Shown here: positions 49,345 through 59,600 of the stretch, one piece after another
Position numbering within the stretch: position 1 is the stretch's first letter
Layout of the letters: each line of letters starts with the position of its first letter
DNA from: Omphiscola glabra
Lineage: Eukaryota > Mollusca > Gastropoda > Lymnaeidae
Direction: 5' to 3'
Length of the DNA: 64,000 nt
Assembly: GCA_964017045.1 (NCBI GenBank)
Contig: OZ024809.1
Location: forward strand, 6,037,012 to 6,101,011
Notes under the pieces: model-generated
The model's input: the letters and a program-made list of their open reading frames with translations, nothing else
Databases searched by the model: none
What the model was told of the DNA's origin: nothing
Program-made: the position numbers and the translations under genes

Positions 49345-50660
49345 ATGTTATCGGGATAATAATGGAAGGCACTATGCGATAATTTCTACCAGCTTTATGC
49401 GAAAACTCATCATAGTGTCTATTTTATTTTATTTAGGTTTCTAGCATCATTAAAGGTTTTAAGAAGAATTGTATGCACAAAATAGTGCGTTCATGCAACA
49501 ATTTGACGCGAAATTTAATCGTGTGAACTGACAAATAGATACAATTATTATTTAAAATTTATGTTTTTAAAAATTAAGAACGCACTAAAAGCAACAGATG
49601 TTTGGGTTTCCCCGATAAATGTGATTGTTGTATTTAATAGATCTTAGATCATAATGAATGCTTTTAAAAAATCATAACTTTCAAATTCGGATAAAATGCA
49701 TTGAATGATTCATTAATTGTTATTTTTAATGTACTTGTAATTTATAATAATAATAATACTTAAACCTATAATAAAATAAAAGATGATATCTCATGTATTT
49801 AAATTTTGGGGCATTTAAATGTATTCGATTTCTGTAAAATAATAGGAAATCACTAGTATCGTTTTTGAGAATCCGAACGTATTTAAATTGATTCGTTCAT
49901 TTTGCGTGATATGGATTCCTTAACTCATTCTTATATAATACTAGCGAGTACCCGGCATGCTTTGCAATGCCACTCATCGAAATAAAGTGTTCGTGGTTTA
50001 ATAATTTTTTTGTAAGTTCTTCTAATAAACACCTTTTTTTAACCGTCTGGTGCGTATTCGAATTAATTAGAAGGTTTTAAGAAGTGTCAGCAGACCACAC
50101 GCAGCTGTCCGTGTGGGAAGCATGGATTTTCCAAATTTAGTCCCAAAACTTATAGCGATTGATCCCCCCATGCAATAGCTATGTTTTAAATTATATTTAT
50201 ATGGCTCATTTATTACATATAAACAAATTTTGGGCCCCCGGCCCCAAAAGTAATATTGTGAAATATTTGTACTAAATCAGAAACCTATTTATTAAGTCAC
50301 ATATACAAAATGAAATGTCACAGTTTATATTTAATGTAATTCCACCCATTTACGCAATAGCTCTGCTTGACGTTATATTTACATAGCTCATAAAAGAGAA
50401 AAAAATAATTTAAGGCCCCCGGCCCAAAGCGGAATATTGTAAAATATTTGCACTTCTTTAGAAACCTAATGCGGGCCTGCACACAACAACTCACTGAAAG
50501 TTTACCGCATTCAGATGAATAGTATAGGAACTCCTACGGACATTATATTTAAATAGCTCATATTAGAAAGAAAAACTACTAAAGGGCCCCGGTCCAAAAC
50601 TGGTAATTCTTTGTAAAATGAATGGGTTTTGATATTCATGGATATACTTTTGTAAATGTA
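49345..50660 (-). mobile_element. Microsatellite-bearing interspersed element, copy C (inverted, right end fused to left end)
   Basis: Read on the minus strand, 50660-49938 matches the right domain of copy B (~170-bp units, then GGCATTGCAAAGCATGCCGG and CTCGCTAGTA). It is followed at once by 49937-49345, matching the left domain (TTATATAAGAATGAG and onward). The element's right edge thus abuts a left edge. This is a head-to-tail junction of two truncated copies or a circularly permuted single copy. Confidence 0.72.
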
Positions 50661-51707
50661 CTTTCGTTGTGTTAACGTCATTGTTTTTCTTAATTCGTAA
50701 AATGAGAATATAGCATTTATTTTTCACAACAGTAATATCATTGGATTTAAAGATATAAAATTGTACACACCCTATTTCCTAATCCCCATATATCCTCCTG
50801 AGTCCAGGCATGCAGCCCACTGGACAATAGTTTTCTATCACTTATTCTAACTAAGTAGCTAATTTTCGTTTGGATCCTCTTGTACCGTCTGCTGGACATA
50901 TTTTTACACCAGTCTGACCTACTTTTACGCCAAGATAGACAATAAAATTTTTTTAAATGGCCAACTGATGTGCTGTAACTACGTGCTCTGGGGGTGCTGG
51001 TAAGTTTTTTGCTATTATTTATTAGATTTAATCCAATCTAAAGATTTCAATATTGTTTTAAGACAATTATATGTCACAGAATATGAATTTATAAGGATTT
51101 TTATTAATATTTCATTATATCGTAGTTTATTTCATCATTTTAAAACGTGTCCAGTCTACTGGACACAGGACTCTAATCAAAACAACAACACATACCGGCG
51201 TTGATCAGTGACACACAAATGAATAAATGTCGTAGTCATAGTTCTGTGCAATCGATGTCATTTTTAGCTGTTTAAATGGTATCCTTGTTATCAAAGTAAT
51301 TATGCATTTAGATACTTATATCTTATTTATTCTTTAAATTTATTAATCAATTTTTAAATTAAAAAATAATGAAAAATACCTAGGTTTACTTAAGTTTCAC
51401 TAAACTTAGGACTTTGTACTGTATCTAAATCTAGTCACAAGTGTATCTCAAGTCGGAATATTTAAATTCAATATATTTAAATATTTAATTTAGGCATTCT
51501 AAAATATTTAGGCCTCTGTTTGTTTTTTTAAATTTTAAGAAAATCACCGATTTTGATAATTATGAAAATGAATAAAATTAAAATGTCTTATTTTCATGCA
51601 AACTGAACTGATGTTGTTTTTTTTTTACTGTTGTAGGCAATGCACTGAGAAACTACTGCACAGAACAACAGTTATGAGTGATGTTTGAACAATCCTCAGA
51701 CATCGGA

Positions 51708-52777
51708 TGTCACACGGTGACCGTTACTGGGGCGGGTGAGGGTGCGGTCACTGGGGCGGGGGTGTCCACTGGTTGATTTACTGGGGCGGGACAGGAGAGA
51801 GAGAGCTCCAATGTTAGGGTAACCTATGGGTCACGACGGACAGGGTCGGGGGACAAGTTTTGGGGCATGGATACTTTTGGGGTTAAGGACGGAAATTCCT
51901 AATTGACTGGAAATGATAGGGGTCAGGAATGTGTTAAGAGATAGCATTCTTGGACCAACAAAGAAGTTTGGGTAGGAACGAGGGGTATAAGTAGGGACAT
52001 CTAATTCGGTAGTTTCACTGAGCACTACGGCCCACACATGAGACTTCTCTCGTCAGAGCTCAGACACATAGACTTACCTAGTACCAGCCTTGCCGCAGTA
52101 TCAACGTAGAACATTATCAACATAGAGAGGTAAGTGTATGTAAGGTGTATGTATGGAGGAGCTTTATGATAGTTACGTTATGTAGAGATTTAGTATTTTG
52201 GAAGTCTACGGTAAGTAGTTAGATAGGGCTTAGCATAGATCACTTGGTGTAGGTGACTTATTCATGTATTTCAGGAATAGCCACCTTTTAACGCCATAAC
52301 TAATCGTCACAAACTCGTGACGGAGTGTGTGCGCAGATGCCAGTGCAGAGAGACAACAAGAGACGCTAACAACCACGACGATAGGCCATAAGACAGATTC
52401 ACGCTGTAGAGGGGGCGACAGTCTTGCAAGACTCCACTTAGTCGTATGGTAGCGTTTCGATTGTATGATGCAGAGTTGCTCAATATCTAGAATCACTATT
52501 GTAATGCCATTTTAGTAAGCATATATGTACGAAAATCATCCTATTATTTCGAAGTGTATTTCTTCATAGCGCATGCTATTATTCTCATTGTAGATTGCAT
52601 ATTACTTTACTTAGAACATTTAAACAATAAATTAGCTTTAGTCATTATACGTTATATTGAAGACTTTGTTTATTGTATAGCTATTGTGTTTCCTTGGACA
52701 CATCAAAACAAGGTGGTGTCAGAGGTGTTGTATAAGAATATAGACCAAGGGTCACTTAGCATAGGGAGCTCGTGACA
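51708..52777 (+). repeat. 5' LTR of the Gmr1-like element
   Basis: It has TG...CA termini. TATAAG at 51986-51991 is a plausible TATA box, and AATAAA at 52626-52631 a polyadenylation signal. A strong splice donor AGAG|GTAAGTG at 52130 and an acceptor ATGTATTTCAG ending at 52274 could define a 145-bp leader intron. Confidence 0.95.
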
Positions 52778-52780
52778 AAC

Positions 52781-52798
52781 TGGTGTCAGAAGTGGGAT
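52781..52798 (+). promoter_or_regulatory. Primer binding site, tRNA-Leu type
   Basis: TGGTGTCAGAAGTGGGAT starts three bases after the 5' LTR. It matches the reverse complement of a tRNA 3' end of the form ATCCCACTTCTGACACCA, typical of some animal tRNA-Leu. The tRNA assignment is from memory of tRNA-Leu acceptor stems. Confidence 0.8.
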
Positions 52799-52987
52799 GT
52801 CATAGCAATTGTTATTTTAGTCAAGTTAATTTGCATTGCATAATTTTAGTTAAGATTGTACTTAGTTGTATCTAGTTAATTGCATATGTTGGACCTCACG
52901 GTTCAAGATCCACGTACTGTAACCATCACTGTTATTGTTTGATTTTACTTTAGATTTTTCTCTATCTTCAGATAATTTTATTGTAAT

Positions 52988-55900
52988 ATGGAATATTTGG
53001 AGGCGCTCAGCGCAGCTAAAAAGAAAGGTGTTAGCGAAGCTGAGTTTAGACAGTTGTACGAAGAAGAGAAAGGCAGACAGAAACTGACGATGGAATATGA
53101 AGAAAGACAAAAACAAATCGAAAGGGATGATAGGTTAGCTGAAAGGGAAGACAGACTAAAACTAGCCGAAATTGAAGAACGACAACGACAAGCTGAAAGA
53201 GACTTCGAGATACGTAAACTACAGTTACAACTGGAAATCGAGACAAGTAGAGGTAATGGGATGTCAGACAAGGGGGGCGCGTCCAAAGGAGGTCCGAACA
53301 ATGGTGGGTTGGAGGAAGAGGGTTACAATGACAATGGGCCGGTTGAAGTGAGACAGCCAGTCATGAAGGGACCTCGCATTCCTCCGTTTGACGACACAAA
53401 AGAAGACTTGGACAGTTATCTCAAAAGATTTGAAAGGTTAGCAAAGGCTAACACTTGGCCTGAAGCACAATGGGGAAACTTTCTAGGGTCACTATTAACG
53501 GGTAGAGCTTTAGAAGTATATACTGGACTGGACGAACAAGAAAGCACAGATTATCAGACGTTAAAAGGTGAACTATTCAAGAAATATTTACTAACAGCTG
53601 AGGGGTATAGGAAGAAGTTTAGGGAGACAAAGTTAGAGAAGGAAGAAACATATACTCAGCTATCTGTTAGGATACAAAGATACTTAGATAGGTGGATAGA
53701 ACTCTCAGGCTCTGAGAGAACGGTAAGTGGCATGGCTGATTTGTTTGTAAGGGAACAGCTTCTGAATGTGGTGAGTGAAAATCTTAGGATCTTCCTGAAG
53801 GAGAGGAACCCTAAATCAGTGAAGGAATTGGTCGAGATGGCGGACTTGTACAGTCAGGCTCATCAGAGTGGCAGAGACCACGATGTACTCACAAGACAGA
53901 AGACACAAACAAATGGAGGACAAGGTAAGAGAATTATTTGTAACACTTGCAATGCTCCAGGGCATTTAAGTAGGGACTGTAGAAGAGAAAAGAGTAGTGG
54001 TCAGTGGAACTCTCGCGGAGAGGAAAAACGTGGTTGTTTTGTTTGTGGGGCACACAACCACATCGCAAAGTTTTGTCCCAAGAAACGGATAGGGGCAGCG
54101 GCCGTGAAGACGGACAAAGGGGGTATTGAATTGACACACAATGCCAACCGGGTGCGAAGGCGTGGCCAAGGTGTGGAAACTTTAGCCATAGGGGCCGTAA
54201 ATCCAGACATTATTGGTTTGGAGGGTTACACCGTTACAGGTACAGTTAACGGGGTGAGAGATGTATCAGTTCTCCGAGATTCGGGGTGTAGCTTGGCATT
54301 GGTTGCTAGTAAATTAATGACCAAGGAATGTTATACGGGTGACATTAAGAAGTACACAGTGGCAAATGGAATGCAGTTTGAGGCACCCACTGCGAAATTT
54401 AATGTGGACACACCGTATTACAGGGGCCAAGTCGAGGCTCTGGTGGTAGAGACACCTTTGGTTGACCTGATGATAGGAAACCTGGAGGGGGTGGTAGACC
54501 ACGTTGATGAGGGGGTTGGGGCCGTGATGACGCGCTCCACTCAACGAAGAGCTGAAGAGGACGAAAAGTCAGAGGAAGGGCAAGTAGCCCATGGGTTAGT
54601 TTCCACTATGGGTGAGAAGGGCGGAGCTACGAGCAACATAGCAACTAAATCAACAGGGGAGATAATAAAGGCACAAGGGGAAGATGTCACGTTGACCAGA
54701 ATGTTTGAGAGGGTCAGTAGCAAAAGTGAGGAAAGTGACAGCTGGCTGATAAAGGAAAAGGAAATGATGTATCGGATCAAGAAGGGCAAGTATGGAAAAC
54801 CTAACGTCAAACAACTGTTAGTGCCCACACCGTTTAGGGCAGAGATACTCAAGATTGCCCATGAAAATGTCATCGCAGGTCACCTTGGAATAGGGCGGAC
54901 CTTAGATCGGGTTTTAGCATCATTCTTTTGGCCTGGTGTGAGCTCTGACGTCGCTAGATTCGTGAGGTCATGTGACGCGTGTCAGAAAACCTCCAATAAG
55001 GGGAGGGTGACAAAAGCACCGCTGGTTCCCATGCCATTGATGGACACTCCTTTTGACAGGGTAGCTATTGATATTGTTGGGCCGCTTACGCGCAGCAACA
55101 AGGGAAATAAGTACATTTTGACCTTGGTAGATTATGCTACCAGATTTCCTGAGGCAAAAGCATTGCCTAAAGTGACAGCAGAAGCTGTGAGTGAGGCATT
55201 GATGGAGATGTTCTCACGATTGGGAGTTCCGAGGGAGATTGTGTCTGATAGGGGGGCACAATTCACAGGAGAACTAATGCGTGAAGTTAGTGAGTTGTTG
55301 AAGACAAAACAGTTGTTCACTACGCCATATCACGCGATGGCCAATGGATTGTGTGAGCGCTTCAATGGAACGCTCAAGGCCATGTTGAAGCGGGTGGCAC
55401 ATAAGCATCCAAAAGAGTGGGACGCCTATCTGGCACCGCTGTTGTTCGCCTACAGGGAGACGCCTCAGGCGAGTACAGGTTTCAGTCCATTTGAGTTAAT
55501 GTTTGGACATCCTGTGAGAGGACCGTTATCCATCTTGAAGGACCTATGGACCGGTGAAGCTAATCCGGAGGTGAGGAACACTTATGAGTATGTTCTAACT
55601 ATGCGAGAAAGACTCCAGGACGCTCTTGAGTTAGCAAATGAGCATTTGAGACAGGAGCAACAAAATCAGAAGAAACACTACGACCGAGGTGCCAAGATGA
55701 GATCTTTTCGACCTGGAGATAGTGTCTTGATTTTGTTACCCACCGAGAAGTCCAAGTTACAAATGACTTGGAAAGGTCCTTACGTTGTTGAGGAGAGGGT
55801 TGGACGGGTGGATTACGTCCTTAATGTTCGTGGAAAAAGAAGGACGTACCACTTGAACATGTTAAAGGCATATGTAGAAAGAGGAAGGCCAGTCAAAACA

Positions 55901-57412
55901 GCGGCGGCTGTAGTTATAGAGGAGGTTGAAGATGGAGAAGATGCAACGCCTATTTCTATGAAGGAAACAGGTCTCCAACTTTCACAAACAGAGGACTACA
56001 GAGATGTAAGAGTGAGTGAGAGGTTGGACACTGAAAAACGGGACGAAATGAGCAGACTTATCAGGAAGTACGCGGACGTGTTTAGTGATAAACCTGGACT
56101 GACTAGTGTTTACACACACCGCATACAGTTGACTGACCACAAGCCGGTCAAGGTGAGGCAGTATCCATTACCATTTTCAACAAGGGAAACCATCAAAGAA
56201 GAGGTGGATGGAATGTTGGCTGCTGGCGTAATTGAGCCGTCAGAGTCGGCATATTCCTCACCAATAGTCTTGGTAAAGAAGCCTGATGGATCGTTTCGGT
56301 TCTGTAATGATTACAGAAGATTGAATTCTGTTACAGCAGATGACGCTGAACCGATGCCCGAGGTTGAGGCAATTATGGCTAACCTCGCTGGCTCAAAATA
56401 TTTTTCAAAGTTTGACCTCACGAAAGGGTATTGGCAGGTTCCACTTGATGACACATCGAAACCACTGACAGCCTTCAGTACGCCCGAAGGTCTGTTTCAA
56501 TACAAGGTGTTGCCATTTGGGTTAAAAAGTTCTCCGGCGGCATTCAATCGGCTGGTAAGAATGATCATGAAAAATGTGGGACCGGGCGTAGAGGCTTTTG
56601 TCGATGATGTTCTAATTCACAGTGCTACATGGAACGATCACTTAGAGATCTGTGAGAGGGTACTCAATCGAGTGAGGGAGGCTAATCTCAAGATTAAGCC
56701 ATCGAAAACGATGTTAGCTATGGAGGAAGTGGAGTTTTTGGGACACACAGTGCAGGCAGGCGTTATAAAGCCTCAAAATGAGAAGATTCAGGCTATAACG
56801 AATTGCGAAAGACCCACGACAAAAAAGCAAGTGAGGAGCTTTCTTGGCTTAGCGGGCTACTACCGTAAATTTGTGCCTAATTTCTCAGCTGTGACCGCTG
56901 CACTGTCTGATCTGACCAAAAAGTCACATGGCAACAGGTTTAAATGGGAGGAGCCACAAGAAATGGCATTTAAGCACATTAACCAGCTGCTTGCAAGCAA
57001 GCCCATTTTGAAGATGCCTGACTGGACGAAAGAATTCATATTGCAAACAGACGCATCAAACAGTGGCATAGGAGGTTGCTTGCTACAGGTTTACGATGGG
57101 GTCCGTCATCCTGTGATGTTTGTAAGCAGGAAATTGAAAAAGGCAGAAGAGAAGTATTCCACGATAGAAAGAGAGTGCTTGGCGATAGTGTTCGCCTTGT
57201 CAAAACTGCAGCAATATTTGTATGGACGCAGTTTTGTCATAGAGACAGACCATGCACCACTGACATGGTTAAAATGCAACGAGCAAAGCAACGCAAGAGT
57301 GACGCGATGGGCTCTTGCAATGCAACCATATGACTTCCGCGTCGAGAACATAAAAGGAACAGACGCAATCTGGGCAGATGCATTGTCTAGGCTGCCAGAA
57401 AAGAGTTGCTAA
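52988..57412 (+). CDS. Gag-protease-integrase-reverse transcriptase-RNase H polyprotein
   Basis: A single 1474-residue frame begins ATGGAATATTTGG and has no frameshift between gag and pol. Residues 20-90 are a charged coiled coil. Residues ~125-300 are a capsid-like, SCAN-resembling region. Two CCHC knuckles are at C318-C331 and C350-C363. The protease motif is DSG at 431-433. Integrase has HHCC at H625, H632, C662 and C665, and a catalytic triad D695, D754, E790 (35 residues between the last two). A GPY module follows at 928-965. Reverse transcriptase has D1143 and FVDD at 1204-1207; RNase H has D1355, E1396, D1421 and D1464. All catalytic residues are present, so the protein looks competent. 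The product copies element RNA and integrates the cDNA. Confidence 0.95.
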   Translation: MEYLEALSAAKKKGVSEAEFRQLYEEEKGRQKLTMEYEERQKQIERDDRLAEREDRLKLAEIEERQRQAERDFEIRKLQLQLEIETSRGNGMSDKGGASKGGPNNGGLEEEGYNDNGPVEVRQPVMKGPRIPPFDDTKEDLDSYLKRFERLAKANTWPEAQWGNFLGSLLTGRALEVYTGLDEQESTDYQTLKGELFKKYLLTAEGYRKKFRETKLEKEETYTQLSVRIQRYLDRWIELSGSERTVSGMADLFVREQLLNVVSENLRIFLKERNPKSVKELVEMADLYSQAHQSGRDHDVLTRQKTQTNGGQGKRIICNTCNAPGHLSRDCRREKSSGQWNSRGEEKRGCFVCGAHNHIAKFCPKKRIGAAAVKTDKGGIELTHNANRVRRRGQGVETLAIGAVNPDIIGLEGYTVTGTVNGVRDVSVLRDSGCSLALVASKLMTKECYTGDIKKYTVANGMQFEAPTAKFNVDTPYYRGQVEALVVETPLVDLMIGNLEGVVDHVDEGVGAVMTRSTQRRAEEDEKSEEGQVAHGLVSTMGEKGGATSNIATKSTGEIIKAQGEDVTLTRMFERVSSKSEESDSWLIKEKEMMYRIKKGKYGKPNVKQLLVPTPFRAEILKIAHENVIAGHLGIGRTLDRVLASFFWPGVSSDVARFVRSCDACQKTSNKGRVTKAPLVPMPLMDTPFDRVAIDIVGPLTRSNKGNKYILTLVDYATRFPEAKALPKVTAEAVSEALMEMFSRLGVPREIVSDRGAQFTGELMREVSELLKTKQLFTTPYHAMANGLCERFNGTLKAMLKRVAHKHPKEWDAYLAPLLFAYRETPQASTGFSPFELMFGHPVRGPLSILKDLWTGEANPEVRNTYEYVLTMRERLQDALELANEHLRQEQQNQKKHYDRGAKMRSFRPGDSVLILLPTEKSKLQMTWKGPYVVEERVGRVDYVLNVRGKRRTYHLNMLKAYVERGRPVKTAAAVVIEEVEDGEDATPISMKETGLQLSQTEDYRDVRVSERLDTEKRDEMSRLIRKYADVFSDKPGLTSVYTHRIQLTDHKPVKVRQYPLPFSTRETIKEEVDGMLAAGVIEPSESAYSSPIVLVKKPDGSFRFCNDYRRLNSVTADDAEPMPEVEAIMANLAGSKYFSKFDLTKGYWQVPLDDTSKPLTAFSTPEGLFQYKVLPFGLKSSPAAFNRLVRMIMKNVGPGVEAFVDDVLIHSATWNDHLEICERVLNRVREANLKIKPSKTMLAMEEVEFLGHTVQAGVIKPQNEKIQAITNCERPTTKKQVRSFLGLAGYYRKFVPNFSAVTAALSDLTKKSHGNRFKWEEPQEMAFKHINQLLASKPILKMPDWTKEFILQTDASNSGIGGCLLQVYDGVRHPVMFVSRKLKKAEEKYSTIERECLAIVFALSKLQQYLYGRSFVIETDHAPLTWLKCNEQSNARVTRWALAMQPYDFRVENIKGTDAIWADALSRLPEKSC

Positions 57413-57431
57413 TTTGTGGGAAAATTAGCTT

Positions 57432-57444
57432 AAGTGGGGGCGTG
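57432..57444 (+). promoter_or_regulatory. Polypurine tract
   Basis: AAGTGGGGGCGTG directly precedes the 3' LTR and is the expected plus-strand primer site, though CGTG interrupts the purines at the very end. Confidence 0.7.
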
Positions 57445-58514
57445 TGTCACACGGTGACCGTTACTGGGGCGGGTGAGGGTGCGGTCACTGGGGCGGGGGT
57501 GTCCACTGGTTGATTTACTGGGGCGGGACAGGAGAGAGAGAGCTCCAATGTTAGGGTAACCTATGGGTCACGACGGACAGGGTCGGGGGACAAGTTTTGG
57601 GGCATGGATACTTTTGGGGTTAAGGACGGAAATTCCTAATTGACTGGAAATGATAGGGGTCAGGAATGTGTTAAGAGATAGCATTCTTGGACCAACAAAG
57701 AAGTTTGGGTAGGAACGAGGGGTATAAGTAGGGACATCTAATTCGGTAGTTTCACTGAGCACTACGGCCCACACATGAGACTTCTCTCGTCAGAGCTCAG
57801 ACACATAGACTTACCTAGTACCAGCCTTGCCGCAGTATCAACGTAGAACATTATCAACATAGAGAGGTAAGTGTATGTAAGGTGTATGTATGGAGGAGCT
57901 TTATGATAGTTACGTTATGTAGAGATTTAGTATTTTGGAAGTCTACGGTAAGTAGTTAGATAGGGCTTAGCATAGATCACTTGGTGTAGGTGACTTATTC
58001 ATGTATTTCAGGAATAGCCACCTTTTAACGCCATAACTAATCGTCACAAACTCGTGACGGAGTGTGTGCGCAGATGCCAGTGCAGAGAGACAACAAGAGA
58101 CGCTAACAACCACGACGATAGGCCATAAGACAGATTCACGCTGTAGAGGGGGCGACAGTCTTGCAAGACTCCACTTAGTCGTATGGTAGCGTTTCGATTG
58201 TATGATGCAGAGTTGCTCAATATCTAGAATCACTATTGTAATGCCATTTTAGTAAGCATATATGTACGAAAATCATCCTATTATTTCGAAGTGTATTTCT
58301 TCATAGCGCATGCTATTATTCTCATTGTAGATTGCATATTACTTTACTTAGAACATTTAAACAATAAATTAGCTTTAGTCATTATACGTTATATTGAAGA
58401 CTTTGTTTATTGTATAGTTATTGTGTTTCCTTGGACACATCAAAACAAGGTGGTGTCAGAGGTGTTGTATAAGAATATAGACCAAGGGTCACTTAGCATA
58501 GGGAGCTCGTGACA
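57445..58514 (+). repeat. 3' LTR of the Gmr1-like element
   Basis: Same length and ends as the 5' LTR, with one substitution seen by eye (T at 58418). It provides the polyadenylation signal AATAAA at 58363-58368. Confidence 0.95.
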
Positions 58515-58836
58515 TCGGATACAATCGATACAGATGATGACATTGATTAAAATGAATCAATCTCTGAAAATTAATCATTTGAAGACGAAGAACCTTTGTC
58601 CAAAGACAACAAAAAGCGAGAAAGTGAAAGTCGCTCCCTGTGGCTTAAACCAACCAGTTTGTTTCGATTTGCCAGATGTTAATCTCAAAATTAATGAATT
58701 AGGCTTACAAAAGGTTCATTTAGTTGGATTTGGTATGAAGGCGTTTGAAGCAGTTCTTGTTGGCAACCAAACACAAAATACTTTGCAAGTTGAACAGCGC
58801 ACCCTGCATTTAGCGGAACATCCTTCTCTGCTACTG

Positions 58837-59600
58837 CTACATCTTGAAAAGAATTTGAATCAATATCTGGAATTTCAGCGAGATAGGCAGCTTGTTGATA
58901 ATGAACACCTGGATTGGGTACAGGGGCTCTTTTTTCCCCTCTATCTTTTTCAAAGATGACCTCATCAAATTGAGGAGTGCGTTTTTCACGCTTAGTTGCT
59001 CCATGTCTTCTTGGTATCGGTATTGAAAGCATGCATTTACAAGAGCTAGGTCCAACATATGGAATATTACTCTGATAGACCATTTGGAATTTCTGGCTCA
59101 AGTAGGATAATAGCTCAGAAATCTGTCACACAAGTCGACACCTCACGTTGTGACTTTATTGTTTTTTTAGAAATGGACACTGTTCCTCAATATACTTTTT
59201 TTTCCTTTTTTTGACTATACTAAACACTGGTTAGTTGGAGCCATCGATTCTGCAATACATGGCACCCTAGTCGAAGTTGCCCCATACATTCGTATTGAGG
59301 GATACATCAGGCAAGACATCAACAAGCTAATTCTAAAAAACTTGTTATTTCTTCGGCTGTAACGGAAGTCTGAATTATACCTGTACGCAGATTGGTGAAA
59401 AATTATGTGTCTGTGTAGAATTGTTCATCAAAATATTGATGGAAATAATCAAAAGGTTCAACATTTCATGAGTTTCCAAATCAAGTTGTTGGTTTTTTAT
59501 TACGTATAGCGAAAAATGATTTGGGTCCTGATGTCCAGTGGACTGCACATCAAATAAATCAAATATCAAAATCAAAATTTTTTGTTTGAATGTTTTTTTA
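58837..59600 (-). pseudogene. piggyBac-like transposase relic
   Basis: On the minus strand the 5' part reads FDLFDVQSTGHQDPNHFSLY and, further on, MYPSIRMYGATSTRVPCIAE then SMAPTNQCLV. That resembles the MPSIRxYWS...TRxPxIADxMSRNRF block of piggyBac transposases. It then skips to FQMVYQSNIPYVGPSSC and MLDLALVNACFQYRY, which resembles the C-terminal DxAxVNAWxxYR block. The catalytic middle is deleted. Stops and frameshifts are present. Confidence 0.62.

Larger units (their letters stand above)
51708..58514 (+). mobile_element. Complete Gmr1-like Ty3/gypsy LTR retrotransposon (integrase before reverse transcriptase)
   Basis: The element has two 1070-bp LTRs, a primer site, one long frame and a polypurine tract. 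A 5-bp target duplication TCGGA flanks it (51703-51707 and 58515-58519). The LTRs begin TGTCACACGG and end CGTGACA. The only LTR difference I saw is C at 52681 versus T at 58418. The polyprotein order is gag-PR-IN-RT-RH. The known group with gypsy-type proteins in this copia-like order is the Gmr1-like elements, first described from fish and other deuterostomes. No env-like frame is present. Confidence 0.93.

Noticed and set aside
51831..52496. Small minus-strand frames repeated in both LTRs (for example 51831-52037 and 57568-57774)
   Set aside because: They lie in non-coding LTR sequence and recur only because the LTRs are duplicates.
51708..58514. Ty1/copia element, from the integrase-first order
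   Set aside because: The GPY module after the integrase, the CCHC pair, FVDD-type reverse transcriptase and overall motif spelling are gypsy-like. Order alone is misleading here.
58534..58959. 141-residue plus-strand frame
   Set aside because: It overlaps piggyBac relic sequence, has no recognisable domain in this frame, and its second half is antisense to the better-supported minus-strand transposase fragment.
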